Assembly: GCA_016490735.1 (NCBI GenBank)
Contig: JAEMWC010000106.1
Span: 932,001-996,000, forward strand
From: Pachyseris speciosa
Lineage: Eukaryota; Cnidaria; Anthozoa; Scleractinia; Pachyseridae
Direction: 5' to 3'
Length of the DNA: 64,000 bases
Shown: one piece after another, positions 10,153-22,157 of the stretch
Position numbering within the stretch: position 1 is the first letter of the stretch
Layout: the number at the start of each line of letters is the position of its first letter
The notes under the pieces: model-generated
Told to the model about the DNA's origin: nothing
Database searches by the model: none
What the model saw: the letters and a program-made list of their open reading frames with translations, nothing else
Translations under genes and position numbers: made by a program

Positions 10153-12543
10153 TCAGTCATTTTGTAGGTATTCTCTAATAATCAAGTCCATTCTAGAAAT
10201 ACTAGGTATGCTAAATTTAACTTAGTTTGCCCCAGGTAAGTTTACTATGTGTGAAAGCAAGCGGCATGACACTCTTCTTAAATTCTAAGAAACAAAGGCG
10301 TCTTTCTGATTAATTCAACCATTCAAGCATTTAAAAGCCCTGAGGCAAGCAATTGAAACATGGCAATTTAATCGTTCCTTGACGACAACCAAAATATTAC
10401 AAAAATTATACGTATACACTGCAACGATTTGAGTTTTCAGAGTTTCTTCTTTACAGAGCTGAAATCAATCGGATGTACAGAAAGAAATCTCATCCTAGCC
10501 GTAGATTTACCCGATGTCGTAACGGAAGAAGACATCACATAAGCCAAATTACAAACAACGAGACCATTGTTCAGTCGGAGCTGCGTCGATATTCAACTTG
10601 CTGCCATTATAACTCAAAGTGAACGGCTTGAATGATCTCCAAAAATCTTAAAACTAGGGCTGATAGTGGTAAGCGTCACAAAAGAAGCGAATTTACGAAA
10701 TTCACTCAGATAGAATGTAGACAAATATTAATTACTCGCAGAGACCTCCCTACTTGTAACGGCTTCATAAGCATGTTATAACTTTCTACGGTATTAGGGC
10801 GGAAAAGTTGCGAATGCAGCGCACACGTAGTCGAACCAAACAATTCAGATGCAAAGCACCACACCTGTTTTTTGAACACACTTAAAACTGTGTAAAATTT
10901 AAGGTTAAATCTCGGGTGCCACATCAAATTCGCAGAATACTGTCTATACTGACGGAGCTATACCGATGATGTTACTTCAGCATTGGTGTTGTGTCATTAA
11001 AAATACAATTGACACCTGTTAAAATAGTCACATCATTGCTGCAGCCGTATAAATCTCGAAACACACCATATTCCTCAAACCAACCGTACTTTGCAGTCGG
11101 GTTAACATTTGCGGAAGTGCTTCGTATGCACCTCCGTTCGCAAAACAAGATACAGGTATTTTTACATAGGTATTTACATAGGACCCCTATCCTCGTTTGC
11201 AAACCTCTTTTTTATACGTGGTTCTAATTCTAAAGGTTTCCTTTACGAGAAATGCAACAACTACAGAGAATTCCAGTTGTTTGGTATCTAAAGAGTTCCT
11301 TCCTCCATCGTTATACCCGATTGGGGTTACTATAAGTAGGTGTTTCGTATTCACTAGAAAGAATTTTTGGAATAGATACAACATAAGCTGTACATCACAC
11401 AATACCTCGAAGGGCATGAAGTTGTCCAGTGACTACGGGAACCACCGAAACGCCTTGTAGAGTGTCGATATATGCATAATTACATCTCAGAATTAGCAAT
11501 AAACACTTTTGATTGTGACGTAAGAGTCCTCATAAATGCACATTTTATTATTACGCTGATCTTGGCATTCCACAGGCGGATATATATTATGTGTATGTTT
11601 AGATCAGACATCATGTGCCATTTACATCAGCAAAATGCAACTTCTTGGCTATTAGGAAATATATTTTTCACTGGTGCATACATCTTTGTTTGGCACATTG
11701 GTTGTATGTTTACTGATATGAGCTTTCAAATGGCCCAGTTTTAGAGACTTTTGTTCAAAGAAAATTTAGCGGTGAACGATAACAACAATAGGCTATTTCC
11801 GTCTTGGTCCATTGAACGGAAAAGCTGATGTAATTAACAGTAGCGTATCATTCTTCGTAGCTCCACTTCTAGGGTTAAGAACATTAAATTTTCGCTGGTC
11901 AGCTATCATTTAGCCCATAATACCTTGATAGCGACACTGCTGTTAAGTTAGGCAAAGGCGTGATCTAATTGGCTACTAATTAAATGGTTTCTAATTAACA
12001 GAAAGAAAGCCTGCTTCTCTCGGCTGATAGGATAAAGCTGGAAGAGGGAAGAGAAATGAGAGGATCTGAGGACGGGAATGAAGTTGAGGCCGTGATCTCT
12101 CCGTCCGCTCCTGATCCAACAGTTGTTATTGACAAAACGTTACAAGAGTCTTCGCTTTGGATTTTTCCTCCTCCTCAGCTATTCTCTCCTAAGTCAATTG
12201 TATTTCACGGTTTAAAAAGGATGATAGTTCGATTGATGGCGAAACGGTGGAAGATACAAAGGTTTGTATGAACTGATTGTGAGGCAAATAAAGTATATAA
12301 TCAGATTAATGTTTCTGTAATTTTCTTAATACAAGACCTGAGAACTACTCAAAATAAGTAAGGATCAAATTTTGAGACAGGAAGCGTTGGTTTATATTTA
12401 CTCTCAAAGGTGTTTGCCCCAAGGCTTTCTCTTAGAAGCAATTAAATTACAGCTGTGCGTACCAAAAAAGAGGCACCCAAAGGGTAGATGTGTTCCATAA
12501 ATTTCCCACAAATCATTGTTAACTTTGCAACTTATTAGCATTA
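10153..12543. other. No recognisable gene
   Basis: Short ORFs occur on both strands between 10700 and 12270 (60-90 codons) but they overlap each other and show no domain, no codon preference and no splice context I could support. I see nothing else in this stretch. Confidence 0.5.
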
Positions 12544-13325
12544 AAGTGCATATGAAGCGAAATTTTTCATTAGAATGTTCGAAAGAGCTTTCAAAATGAT
12601 GAAGAACGGCGTTTATTTTATTGTGATAGCACTCTTGGTTGCCGAGTTATTCAAGATTTTGATTTATGCAAATTAGAGGACTTGTGACGTCACAAGGTGG
12701 ACACAAAATGAAATAAAATCACAAAATATGGAATATCTGTGCAAATAATAAGTCTACAGGGTTGAAATTTTCCAGGGTTAATGTGCTGCCAGAGCTACAC
12801 ATTATGATAGTAGTTATGATGTCACCATAGCAACATACTTGTTACCAGACCTCTACCTTCCCAAACGAGAAATGCCTTATTTATTGCTCCAGAGTCTAAC
12901 ACACTTTCTTATACTTGTGCTGTGTAATGTCCATATTTGCTCCCATCCACTGAATGAACATCAAGAGCAAATAGCACTTCTTGGGGAGGGAAACTCTGAT
13001 TTTATCCTTTGGAAAGGTAGAGGTCTGGTAACATGTTGCTATGGTGACATCATCCCCACCATCAAAATGTGTAGTTCTGGCAGCACACCAACCCTGCAAA
13101 ATTTCAACCCTGTAGACTTAGTATTTGCACAGATATTCCATATTTTGTGATTTTATTTCATTTTGTGTCCACCTTGTGACGTCACAAGTCCTCTAATTTG
13201 CATAAATCAATATCTTGAATAACTCGGCAACCAAGGGTGCAATCACAATAAAATAAGCGCCGTTCTTCATTATTTTGAAAGCTCTTTCGAACAAGCTAAT
13301 GAAAAATTTCGCTTCATATGCACTT
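12544..13325. mobile_element. Foldback MITE, about 300-bp arms, TA target duplication
   Basis: Left end TA|AAGTGCATATGAAGCG and right end CGCTTCATATGCACTT|TA are inverse complements. The arms (about 12544-12870 and 13010-13325) remain alignable over roughly 300 bp, including the block GACTTGTGACGTCACAAG and a CTACACATT / AATGTGTAG pair, and a short unpaired centre remains. The TA flanks at 12542-12543 and 13326-13327 fit Tc1/mariner- or PIF-like transposition. ORFs inside are products of the arms and are not called. Confidence 0.85.
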
Positions 13326-13351
13326 TAGGGACTTACAACCCGATGACATTA

Positions 13352-13378
13352 GTGTGGGATACTACAAGTATCCCACAC
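13352..13378. repeat. Perfect 12-bp palindrome arms
   Basis: GTGTGGGATACT, loop ACA, AGTATCCCACAC: a perfect inverted repeat 25 bp right of the foldback element. A degraded relative (CAGGTATCCCGCAC) lies near 45500. Confidence 0.7.
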
Positions 13379-13399
13379 AAAAACGGGACGTGTAAAAGT

Positions 13400-13580
13400 A
13401 GACGACCTAACAGAATAAAACAACAAAAGTCGTCTGTTAAGTGCGTCTAAACGACACACTTAACAGAAGACGTTAAAGTCATCGTAAGACGTTAAATTCG
13501 TCTGTCTTATTTACCGTTTTTATACTAGGCGTTAAAGTCGTCTCCAGACGACTTTAACACCTCTAGCATAAAAATGGCCG
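13400..13580. repeat. Cluster of GACGTTAAAGTCGTC-type inverted repeats
   Basis: Variants of GTTAAAGTCGTC and its complement are repeated at least six times. The best is a 13-2-13 palindrome at 13531..13558 (GTTAAAGTCGTCT, CC, AGACGACTTTAAC), which extends outward to a TTTTTATACTAG / CTAGCATAAAAA pair. The same motif cluster is seen again near 51570-51640. Probably part of a small foldback element. Confidence 0.6.
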
Positions 13581-14908
13581 TTGCTCGCCGTTCCCACGGT
13601 ATGCACATGCATTTGATTCTGTTGATTCTGTCCCAAATTATATTTTCCTGTCCTACTTTCCAAAATGTTCATCGAGGAGAGAAAAAAAACCTCAGAGCTG
13701 AACTTACTTTTCTTTTTCTTTTCAAACACCTCTATGTGCTCTGACCACCAGACGTATAGCAGCGTAACGCAAGTTGACAATTAATGAATTATATTAAGCC
13801 GGTTTATATTGTTGACGGAAAACATGAAGCAAGGGCACAGCTAGGTACACGCAAGTGACAGAAACTGGGACCCAGTTCGCTGGCTTATTTGCACGGAATG
13901 AGCGCTGAGAGAGGGACCTTAGCGCGCCGAAATACTATTCGCCAGTGCTCCCAGTTTATAACAGTTGCTCTTCCTTTACGATATTTGTCCAAAACTAGTG
14001 CTTATTAATTCTGGTTTTCCTGATTTCAATCTACCACGAGTCTGCTTAGAAAATTTGAGCGACACGCCGCCAAGAGAACAGAAGAGAGTCGTAGGTATGA
14101 CAGATTGATGGAGGACGTTGTTTAGGCCACATGAGGCCACATTTTGTCCACACCCTGAAAAATGAGACTTCTGTAAGCGAGCGTTTCGTCCCCGGTCCCT
14201 GGGCGAAACCGCACATGTGAACAGCAATAATTGGGATTAACTCATAGCGGATTTAATGTAAACGCGGCCTTGCACCACTTTTAACTAACATGCTTACCTG
14301 AATGGAGTGGATCTGTGGATTTATACCATGCCATAGAAAATACAGCCAAGCCGTTGTATATTCGTCAGTAAGCCAACGAACCTTCCCGTCAATCAGTGCA
14401 ATTCAACTGTTTCACACCCAACCTTCCCATCGTGCGTTGAGATTGTTCTTAGCAACCCTTTCTCGTAGTATACCGTGGAATATCCCATCGTATACCGAGA
14501 AAATACAAGTATAACTAGTATGTATGTTGGTCTATTTTATATTGTTTGGTATTATCAAGTGGGTTGTTAAGTAAATTGGTCACCACAAGATGAACATTAA
14601 AATTAGCCCACCCAACATTCGCTTTTCACTCCTCTACCGAAATAACGCCTTGATAAACTACAAACTCTCCTCTCCATTGTACTATGTTCACCGACTGTAA
14701 GTTTAGGCTTCTACCCACACAAACCATACTAGTACAGCTTTTAATCGAGGGTTGGGAGGGGGTGTTACTCGGAAGGGTATTAGTGACAAGGATTAATAGA
14801 CTGAGATTATATCTGGGGAGGGGAGAGGCAAATACTCTAAAAAAAAAATTATTTTGGTAGTAAACTGCCTCTGTTGATACTGGGTGTAGACTACGCAGTT
14901 TGGAGCTA
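13581..14908. other. No recognisable gene
   Basis: Only short overlapping ORFs without domain or splice support. Nothing else seen. Confidence 0.45.
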
Positions 14909-15428
14909 AAGTGCACCTAAACCCTAAAATGTTTTTTCGCTAAAATAAATCTTTGCACCTGTTTCAAACGCATTGCGCCTTTTTTTACCAAATCTTGACT
15001 AGTTATTTTGACTTTTCTAGGGTGTTAAAGTTGCAAAATCTGGCCGTCGTCTGCCCCACGACCGAGTCAGAAGGGGCTTGTCTCTATTCTCGATTTGACG
15101 TCTCAAAGTCTTTGTAAACATGCATGCAAAGCAGTTTGTGACGTCAAATCGAGAATAGACACCACGACCAAGTCAGAAGGGGCTTGTGTCTATTCTCGAT
15201 TTGACGTCACAAAGTCTTTGTAAACATGCATGCAAAGCAGTTTGTGACGTCAAATCGAGAATAGACACAAGCCCCTTCTGACTCGGTAGTGGAGCCAGAT
15301 TTTGCAACTTTAACACACCAGAAAAGTCAAAATACCTGGTCAAGATTTGGTAAAAAAAGACGCAATGCGTTTCAAACAGGGGAAAAGATTTATTTTAGCG
15401 AAAAACATTTTTGGGTTTAGGTGCACTT
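14909..15428. mobile_element. Foldback MITE with internal duplicated hairpin, TA target duplication
   Basis: Ends TA|AAGTGCACCTAAACCC and GGGTTTAGGTGCACTT|TA. Arms contain AAAATAAATCTTTGC-like and AAATCTTGACTAG blocks on both sides. The centre holds two tandem copies of a hairpin unit built on CTATTCTCGATTTGACGTC and its complement around TTTGTAAACATGCATGCAAA. The terminal AAGTGCA and the TA duplication are shared with the element at 12544, so the two are probably related families. Confidence 0.85.
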
Positions 15429-15675
15429 TAATTAAAAAGACAAAACACAGTCAACAACGTGCACATTCAGAGAGTGAACTTTAATGCAATCACCTTCACA
15501 ACATCAACCAAATCTCTTGCATAAATTCACTAAATGTTGACTCTACATGTAAACCCTGAAGAACCATTTGGACACGTAGACATCATAAATTTACAAGCGT
15601 CAAAGTGGAGCTAATGATTGGAATCAATAAGTTAATATTAAGTAAAGCATCGCCAAGAGAAATGAAACAAATAAA
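15429..15675. other. 3' flank of the SAM gene
   Basis: AT-rich sequence between a MITE and the stop codon of the SAM-domain gene; it should contain the 3' UTR. No clear polyadenylation signal could be chosen. Confidence 0.4.
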
Positions 15676-18360
15676 CTACTGCTGAGGGTAGAAGTAGTAA
15701 AAGCCAGCACCAGGGTAAAAGACTTGGGGCGGAGAGGGGCCTTGTGTGAAAGGTAAGTGGTTCATGTACTGCCCTTGCTGCGGAACATAAGACATTCCTT
15801 GATCACCATGGGCACCAACCGGAACATAACCCTGACTATTGGTCATGTTCCCAGATGCCGAGTGAGGTCTAGGTGGGAGGTTACTTGTCTGAGTCCCCAG
15901 TCCCACATGCTGACCAGGATTCAACGACCGACCACCACCCCCAGGAGCCGTCATAAGCGAGAGCAGATGCTGGTTGCCATGGCTACCAGGCAGTTGCTGC
16001 AGGAGCGAAGGATGAAGGGGCTGTTTTAAGGACTGCTTGGATTTGTGTCCGAGCGGAGAAAGATGGGCATCGCTGTGTTGTGCAAGAATGTGGTTGTGAT
16101 TGTTAAATGACGGTTGTTCCATTTTGTTGGCTTTCTTGTTTGGCGGTATGATGGTGGGAGTTTGGTCCATCTTTACAAATCCATTCCCGGGAGTATGAAA
16201 AGTGCTTGCACTGGAACCTCTTGTACCTACATAATAAACAGAATATTCCAAATTTGAAAACCAAGAAGAATCAAAGGATCATAGGGAGTTACTACATGAA
16301 ACAAGGAAGGGATCCTGGTTCGTTTCAAATGAACACGTTATTCCTTTTGTATGTATTACTCTCCTGTGGGCTTCAAAGTGTCAGATTGGAGTTAGTTGCA
16401 TAAAGAATAGATCCCGGGGGGGGAGGGTACTTGAGTAAATTATTGCTGGGTATGTGCCGCTGGCCTCTCAGAACCCCTACACCATTATAGTCTATTCTGT
16501 GGCCAAATATAGACCCCATCTTAGTCACTTTTGGGCAAATGTAATTTTCGTGATCACATCTTAGTCACTTTCTGTTTACGTATCTACCTTGTAAAGCCTG
16601 TTAGGTAGGTCATCCTAAAATGAATTGACACATTTGTTAAACTGAATGTAGAACACGCCTGGGAACACTTTACTTTTCACCTACAGTACAACCATTCTGG
16701 TACATTTACCCCCAAAAACCTCGAAAATGTGCGACCCCATTCTAGTAAACGCAACCCTGTTATAGTCAATCCAGTCGTGAAAATCCGACCCCATCCAGCG
16801 GCACAGCCCCATTGGCTCTTACTAGGAAGTGCCCACCACCCCACCCCCCACCGGGGGGAATAGACACAGCAACAAAGAAACCTTTCAAGTACTAACGCTA
16901 GTAAAAAGTTATCGACTTAAACAAAATTAATCTGCACTTCGACTTACCGTGAACAGCATAGAGAAGCTTCAAACGTGGACCCTGAAAAAAAAATGAACAT
17001 CATTAATGTTCCTTTAGCAGTCTGACAACAGAAAAGTGATAATTTTTGTAAGCTTCATCGAAACAAACAGTAAGAACCTTAGGAATGCCGAGATTCTCCA
17101 AATCCTCTTCAACCATTTGGGCAAGTCGAGTGCCGTCAATGCCATGCTCCTGGAGTGGAAGCAAATAATATTGCAACGTTACTATCACCAGAAACAATAA
17201 TAAAGGGAAACATGAGACACTGTAGGCTTCTCTTATGTATTTACGGAGTTAACCAAACACATAATATACCATGGAGCAAGTTTCGTTTATTTTATTTTAT
17301 TTTATTTTATTTTATTTTAACCATTACTGTTACCACTGCCGTTTACCATTATCGATACCGATATCGTTACTGATACCTATACCGTTACTGATACCGATCT
17401 GATACCGATACGATACTGCTTTGTCTAGAAACATCTTGTATGATAATAGTCAAGAATCCTTTGAAATATGTGACTGATCATCGCAGTTATGAACACTACT
17501 TAAGCAGTAGTGAAAATAAAGCGTGAAAAATAATGACCAGCTCCCAGATGGCTTGTTAACTCAGTCGAATCCCGTACAAGCCTGAATTTTTTTTCAGGCT
17601 TTATTTTCACTATGCTTAAGTAGTGTTCATAACTGCGATGATCAGTCACATATTTAATCATTAATCCGCAGTTCAAATATATGATTTTCAGATATTCATT
17701 CTCATAAATCCTTTGAAAGTTACCATGCTGTGAAGTCTTCAGTGCTCTACTTCAAGTAGCCTCCCGCGCAGACGTTCTTTTGGCTCGTCACGCAATTTCT
17801 CCTCCCCAACTATGAGATTGCGTGACAAGTCAAAAGAGCATCTGCGTTTCAATGAACGGGATCATACCAACCTCAAATACGGGTATGTATTTTTCCAACG
17901 CCAATCTCTGCAGAAGTTGATTGATCTCTGGATTGCTTGTAGAAGGCGACTGCTGCTCAAGCCAGTTTTCTCGCACTGTCAAACCAGGAGGGTAGGGAGC
18001 CTGTGGCAAGCGAGAATACTGCTGCCAGGGATGTGCAGGGATGTTGCTTTCACCACCCACAGACTGGGATAGATCCACGCTTGAACGCCTGGGTTGCGCG
18101 GGTAACTCCTCCTTCCAGCCAGATGAAGGTTCACTGCTGCTTAGAGAGCGTGGACTCCTCTGTTTGGACGCCCACAACCGAACAGCAAAGTCATCAACTG
18201 AAGGACGCTCTCCTACTGAGGGGGGCGCCAACTCGGCAAGACTGTGTGTCCGGGGTACCGAGGGCGAGGATGGGGCACTGTACGCACCCCTCCCTGGTAC
18301 CCACTGTAAACCAGTTGGCACTCCTTGATCTGAGAGTGCAGTGTTCATCCCGCCTGATGC
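15676..18360 (-). CDS. SAM-domain protein, last four exons (5' part not found)
   Basis: Exons on the minus strand: 18360..17872, 17149..17078, 16981..16948 and 16226..15676, all with GT-AG borders and compatible phases (0, 0, 1), together 382 codons including the stop. The first visible exon opens after CCCTCAGCAG with phase 0, so upstream exons must exist but none was recognised. Residues about 1-150 are Ser/Pro-rich and disordered. A sterile alpha motif spans the first three exons: LLQRLALEKYIPVFE, EHGIDGTRLAQMVEEDLENL, then GPRLKLLYAV. The last exon is low complexity, rich in His, Gln, Gly and Pro, and ends VFYPGAGFYYFYPQQ. SAM domains mediate homo- or hetero-oligomerisation and in some families RNA binding; no partner domain is visible, so the family stays open. 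Introns hold a MITE, a foldback SINE and simple repeats; the next upstream intron begins with the satellite array. Confidence 0.8.
16412..16858. mobile_element. CCGGGGGG-ended MITE in SAM gene intron
   Basis: Left end CCCGGGGGGGGAGGGTACTT, right end CCACCGGGGGG with AAGTGCCCACC before it. Inside are GTATGTGCCGCTGG near the left and CCAGCGGCACAGCCCC near the right, inverted relative to each other, and ATTCTAGTAAACGCAACC. The order is that of a MITE I recall as abundant in corals. It sits between the third and fourth visible exons. Confidence 0.65.
17286..17330 (+). repeat. (TTTTA)n microsatellite
   Basis: About nine units of TTTTA, followed at 17340-17415 by an imperfect GATACC / CGTTAC-type tandem tract. 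Lies in an intron of the SAM gene. Confidence 0.9.
17466..17653 (-). mobile_element. Foldback SINE-like element in SAM gene intron
   Basis: ATATGTGACTGATCATCGCA at the left end is repeated inverted at the right end; arms of about 55 bp include AGTAGTGAAAATAAAGC and its inverse. Between the arms is a tRNA-like remnant: GGCTTGTTAACTCAGT and, after a deletion, CGAATCCCGTACAAGCC. Read with the conventional SINE order this is a tRNA-derived element with its tRNA middle missing. Confidence 0.7.
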
Positions 18361-18445
18361 CTGCTGAGGGTGGGTGTCATGTCTTCAACAAACGCAGTCA
18401 AATTCCTCATGCCACTGTTCCCTGGAACATCGCTGTCCATGATAT

Positions 18446-19615
18446 AATGGGCCTAATCCGTATACAGAGTTCCCCCTTCCCAAAAATTAGCTAACCCTAA
18501 TCAGCATTGCCCCTCCCCAAACTAAATAGGCCTAATCCATATACAGGGTGTTCCCTCCCCCCAAATCAGATAACCCTAGTCAGCATTGCCCCTCCCCAAA
18601 CTAAATAGGCCTAATCCATATACAGGGTGTTCCCTTCCCCAACATCAGCTAACCGTAATCAGCATTGCCCCTCCCCAAACTAAATAGGCCTAATCCGTAT
18701 ACAGAGTGTTCCCTTCCCCAAAATTAGCTAACCCTAAATAGCCTTGCCCCTCCCCAAACTAAATAGGCCTAATCCGTATACAGGGTGTTCCCTTCCCCAA
18801 AATTAGCTAACCCTAATCAGCATTGCCCCTCCCCAAACTAAATAGGCCTAATCCGTATACAGGGTGTTCCCTCCCCCAAAATAAACTAACCCTAGTCAGC
18901 ATTGCCCCTCCCCAAACAAAATAGGCCTAATCCGTATACAGGGTGTTCCCTTCCCCCAAATCAGCTAACCCTAATCAGCATTGCCTCTCCCCAAACTAAA
19001 TAGGCCTAATCCGTATACAGGGTGTTCCCTTCCCCAAAATTAGCTAACCCTAATCAGCATTGCCCCTCCCCAAACTAAATAGGCCTAATCCATATATAAG
19101 GGGGTTCCCTCCCCCAAAATTAACTAACCCTAAACTGCTTTGCCCCTCCCCAGACTAAATAGGCCTAATCCGTATACAGGGTGTTCCCTCCCCCAAAATT
19201 AGCTAACCCTAAACGGCATTCCCCCTCCCCAAACTAAATAGGCCTAATCCGTATACAGAGTTTCCCCTACCCCCAAATTAGCTAACCCTAAACAGCCTTG
19301 CCCCTCTCCAAACTAAATAGGCCTAATCCGTATACAGGGTGTTCCCTTCCCCAAAATCAGCTAACCCTAATCAGCATTCTCCCTCTCCAAACTAAATAGG
19401 CCTAATCCGTATACAGGGTGTTCCCTTCCCCAAAATCAGCTAACCCTAATCAGCATTGCCTCTCCCCAAACTAAATAGGCCTAATCCGTATACAGGACGT
19501 TCCCTTCCCCTAAATTAGCTAACGCTAAACAGCCTTGCCCCTCCCCAAACTAAATAGGCCTAATCCTTCAAAAGGGAGTTTCCCCCTCCCCCATGTCTAG
19601 CTAACCCTGTCCCTG
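18446..19615 (+). repeat. 79-bp satellite array 1, about 15 copies
   Basis: The unit reads CTAATCAGCATTGCCCCTCC, then CCAAACTAAATAGGCCTAAT, then CCGTATACAGGGTGTTCCC and a CCCCAAAATTAGCTAACC-like end, about 79 bp. Copies vary at a few sites. It begins in the intron upstream of the first visible SAM exon and decays gradually at its right edge (19560-19900 holds degenerate, length-changed versions). It is the same family as the array at 31884. Confidence 0.9.
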
Positions 19616-20748
19616 AGTTTAATACTAATCATTATCATAATTTACATCAAATTGAGCTCAAGAGTGCTGTGTTGCAGAGGTCTCTCGCTCAATATAACCC
19701 TAATCCCTAAAATGAGTTTCCACCTCCCTAATTCCCTCTATTTATTTTATTTTCTTCACCCCTCTATTTAAAACTACTAGTCATAATCCCTATAAAATTA
19801 TACGGAATTCCCCATTCCCCATTTTATAATAGTCAGCTAACCCTAATCCCTTCACATGTTTTGCCCCTCACCAAATTACTCCCTCGGTGTGGCTTTCTCT
19901 GGAATTTTAATCTAACATTTCTGCTAGGTTTTAGTTGTTTTGTTACTTTAACACTAATCGTTGAGCTTGAGAGTGCTGCGTTGCAGAGGTCTCTCGTTCA
20001 ATATAACCCCTTACAAAGCTAACTATTTTACTAATGATCTTATTTCCTGCTCACAACCACCTTCCCTTGCACACACAAAAATCCCCCTTTACCTACTGAT
20101 TTTAATCAGTGGAGACTTGGGAACCCATACTTTTGGGATTCCATACCATGGTACCTGGGAAACCACAAAGGTTGCTAGTGAAACTACTGAAACTGATTTT
20201 AATGCATTATGGTGTATCTACAGTAGGGATACATTTTTGATCCTAGTCAACACTTTGCATGGTACAGGTGTCCATACATTTCCATCATCACAGGTTATTT
20301 TGTTCTCTTTTATGGTTTTGATACTAACACATCTCAATTTAATGCAGAGCCAGCCTCAGAGGGGGGGGGGGGGGGGGTTATCTTCTTAGTCTGCTTTATG
20401 TTTGACTTTGTACATTTTCATTTAGACCATTTTATATCCTGTTATCAGTCCATTTTCAATTATACCTGGACGGTTTAGTCCTTTTATATATGGGTTAGAT
20501 TTAATAACTTATAACAAAACCCATTCTTTATCCCCAAATAAAATTATCAAAATATTTATGACTCCACATCCTTCTCTGTCATTATTTTAGAAAATAATTA
20601 TGACTAGACATACTGGTAATCATACCACTGGTGCCAAGAAAAATGAACAAAATAGACGGCAAAAAGCAAAGTACCGCCAAAAGAAGAAAGCAAAGAACCT
20701 GAACAAGCAGCAAAAACAACCTTTCAACAGAACTTCAACAAAACGCCA
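19616..20748. other. Decayed satellite edge and 5' region of the Penelope-like element
   Basis: A segment with GAGAGTGCTGCGTTGCAGAG and TCTCTCG-TTCAATATAACCC occurs at about 19650-19705 and again at about 19960-20010, a direct repeat some 310 bp apart. A 17-nt G homopolymer lies at 20361..20377. A basic ORF at 20600..20986 overlaps the retroelement frame in another register and is not supported as a gene. The true 5' end of the retroelement could not be fixed. Confidence 0.5.
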
Positions 20749-21536
20749 ATGGACCTGGAAAATATTAAGGACTCCACTTCTCAAACTACAGCAGAAAAAG
20801 AAACTTCACCATACACAGACTTTATTCCATCCAAGAGCAGAACCAAGCCTCAATTCACAATTAATTTACAAGCCACACTTCTCACTTCCACCTTCAAAAA
20901 CAAGCAATCTTTTATCAACTCTACCATCACATCTACCAGCGCTTCATCAACTACATCTGAAATTGAAAACTCTATTACAACCTTAAAACAAGAAAATCAG
21001 CAGCTTCAAAAACGGATCGATTCCTTAAAAAACTCAGAACTTAAAGACCACAAGATCAAGACAACAAAATTAATCACGATTAACCGTAACCATGGGCACA
21101 TTCTTCAAAAAAGACTCAACAATCTCAACTCTAATCTCCGAACTTTCAACGTTTACTTTCGTCAACGCTACTTGCTCTGCCCTGATAACCTAGCTAACAT
21201 CCTGGAATCCCAAGAAAAACTCCTACGCAAACAACAAATCTCGCAAGAACAACAAAAGCTCAGCAACCTTGACAAGATGCATAATTTTACTAATTCTGAT
21301 TTTCCACAAGAACTCAAAAACCTACTTAACAAAGGCACTAATTTCATTCCTACCCTCACTACTTCCAACTCAAGATCTTTGCAAACCTCCATTACCTGTG
21401 AAGTCAACCAAGCACTCTGTACCATTATCAAGAAACAGAACTCTTCTACTGGCAAACAAAAAACTCATAAAATTAATCATCGTTTTAAACCCTATCCTAA
21501 CCAAAAACCGCACGCATTACTCAAGCAAGAACTTAA
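20749..21536 (+). CDS. Penelope-like ORF, N-terminal piece
   Basis: Starts at ATG 20749; stops lie upstream in frame (near 20644 and 20653), though a few in-frame codons precede the ATG. Encodes 262 residues, Lys/Asn/Gln/Thr-rich, with FNVYFRQRYLLCPDNLANIL as its most structured part. The frame reads on into the left end of the transposon to 21615 by chance. Function is unassigned; N-terminal extensions of Penelope-like reverse transcriptases carry RNA-binding or template functions, which is inference here. Confidence 0.75.
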
Positions 21537-21845
21537 AGGGGAACTCAAGCGTAATTTTAAGAAAAATGAAGGTCAATATCTAAGTAAAAACAAATATTTT
21601 AGCAGGTGTACTTGACTATGTTGATAAGTAATTTTGCGAAAAAAATTAAGTCAAAGTTGGCTGAAATCGCGTTATCGAAGGCCGCCATCTTGATTTTGAT
21701 CGCGGTAGCTCAAACCGTCAGCGGTTATTCATGTGACGTCATATCGTGAAGCGCCATTTTCAAGCGTGAAGGGTTCTTTGTCAGATCTCATAAATATTTA
21801 CACGGTGAATCTATTAGTTTCGTATATTGTTGGTGTGGAATAATT

Positions 21846-22157
21846 ATGCCCAATTGCTGCATTCCTGAATGCAATAACTATTGGACGACAGGTACAAAAG
21901 TGACTTTTCATTGTATTCCACGAAAAGATTTGGAATTGCAAAGAGCGTGGTTAAACAACCTTCATTTCACTCCCGGGTGCTTCGAAAATGATCTTAAAAC
22001 CAAGTTAATGCCGAAAACGAAGTTTAAAAGAGGCCTTATACCAGGGTCAGTTCCCTCACTGTTTCCTTTCGGTCCTCAACCGAAGCGACCTAGACCAAGT
22101 TGCGAGGTTCGAGCAGAGCAGCGCCGTTTAGAGGAGTTAAGACAGCTGGCGAGTTGA
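21846..22157 (+). CDS. THAP-domain exon of the transposase, internally shortened
   Basis: MPNCCIPECNNYWTTGTK begins a THAP zinc finger, the sequence-specific DNA-binding domain found at the N-terminus of P and Kolobok transposases. Seen are the first two Cys, FHCIPRKDLELQRAWL and, at the end, GLIPGSVPSLF (the usual AVPSIF box). Between WLNNL and HFTPGCF the segment that should carry the third zinc ligand Cys is missing, so about 15 residues appear deleted and the C2CH set is incomplete. The frame stays open to a TGA at 22155; a splice donor near there would link it to the next exon at about 22685. Confidence 0.7.
   Translation: MPNCCIPECNNYWTTGTKVTFHCIPRKDLELQRAWLNNLHFTPGCFENDLKTKLMPKTKFKRGLIPGSVPSLFPFGPQPKRPRPSCEVRAEQRRLEELRQLAS

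Noticed and set aside
10706..11744. Cluster of overlapping 70-90 codon ORFs on both strands
   Set aside because: No domain, no splice context, mutually overlapping; consistent with chance in AT-rich DNA.
12839..13150. 103-codon ORF
   Set aside because: Lies across the centre of the foldback MITE; arises from its arms.
18446..19615. CRISPR-like array
   Set aside because: Units are contiguous with no unique spacers; it is a tandem satellite, and the context is eukaryotic.
19961..20389. 142-codon plus-strand ORF
   Set aside because: No recognisable domain; ends in a G homopolymer and overlaps a direct repeat.
20600..20986. Lys/Gln-rich ORF of 128 codons as a separate gene
   Set aside because: Overlaps the Penelope-like frame; no domain, and composition follows from A-rich DNA.
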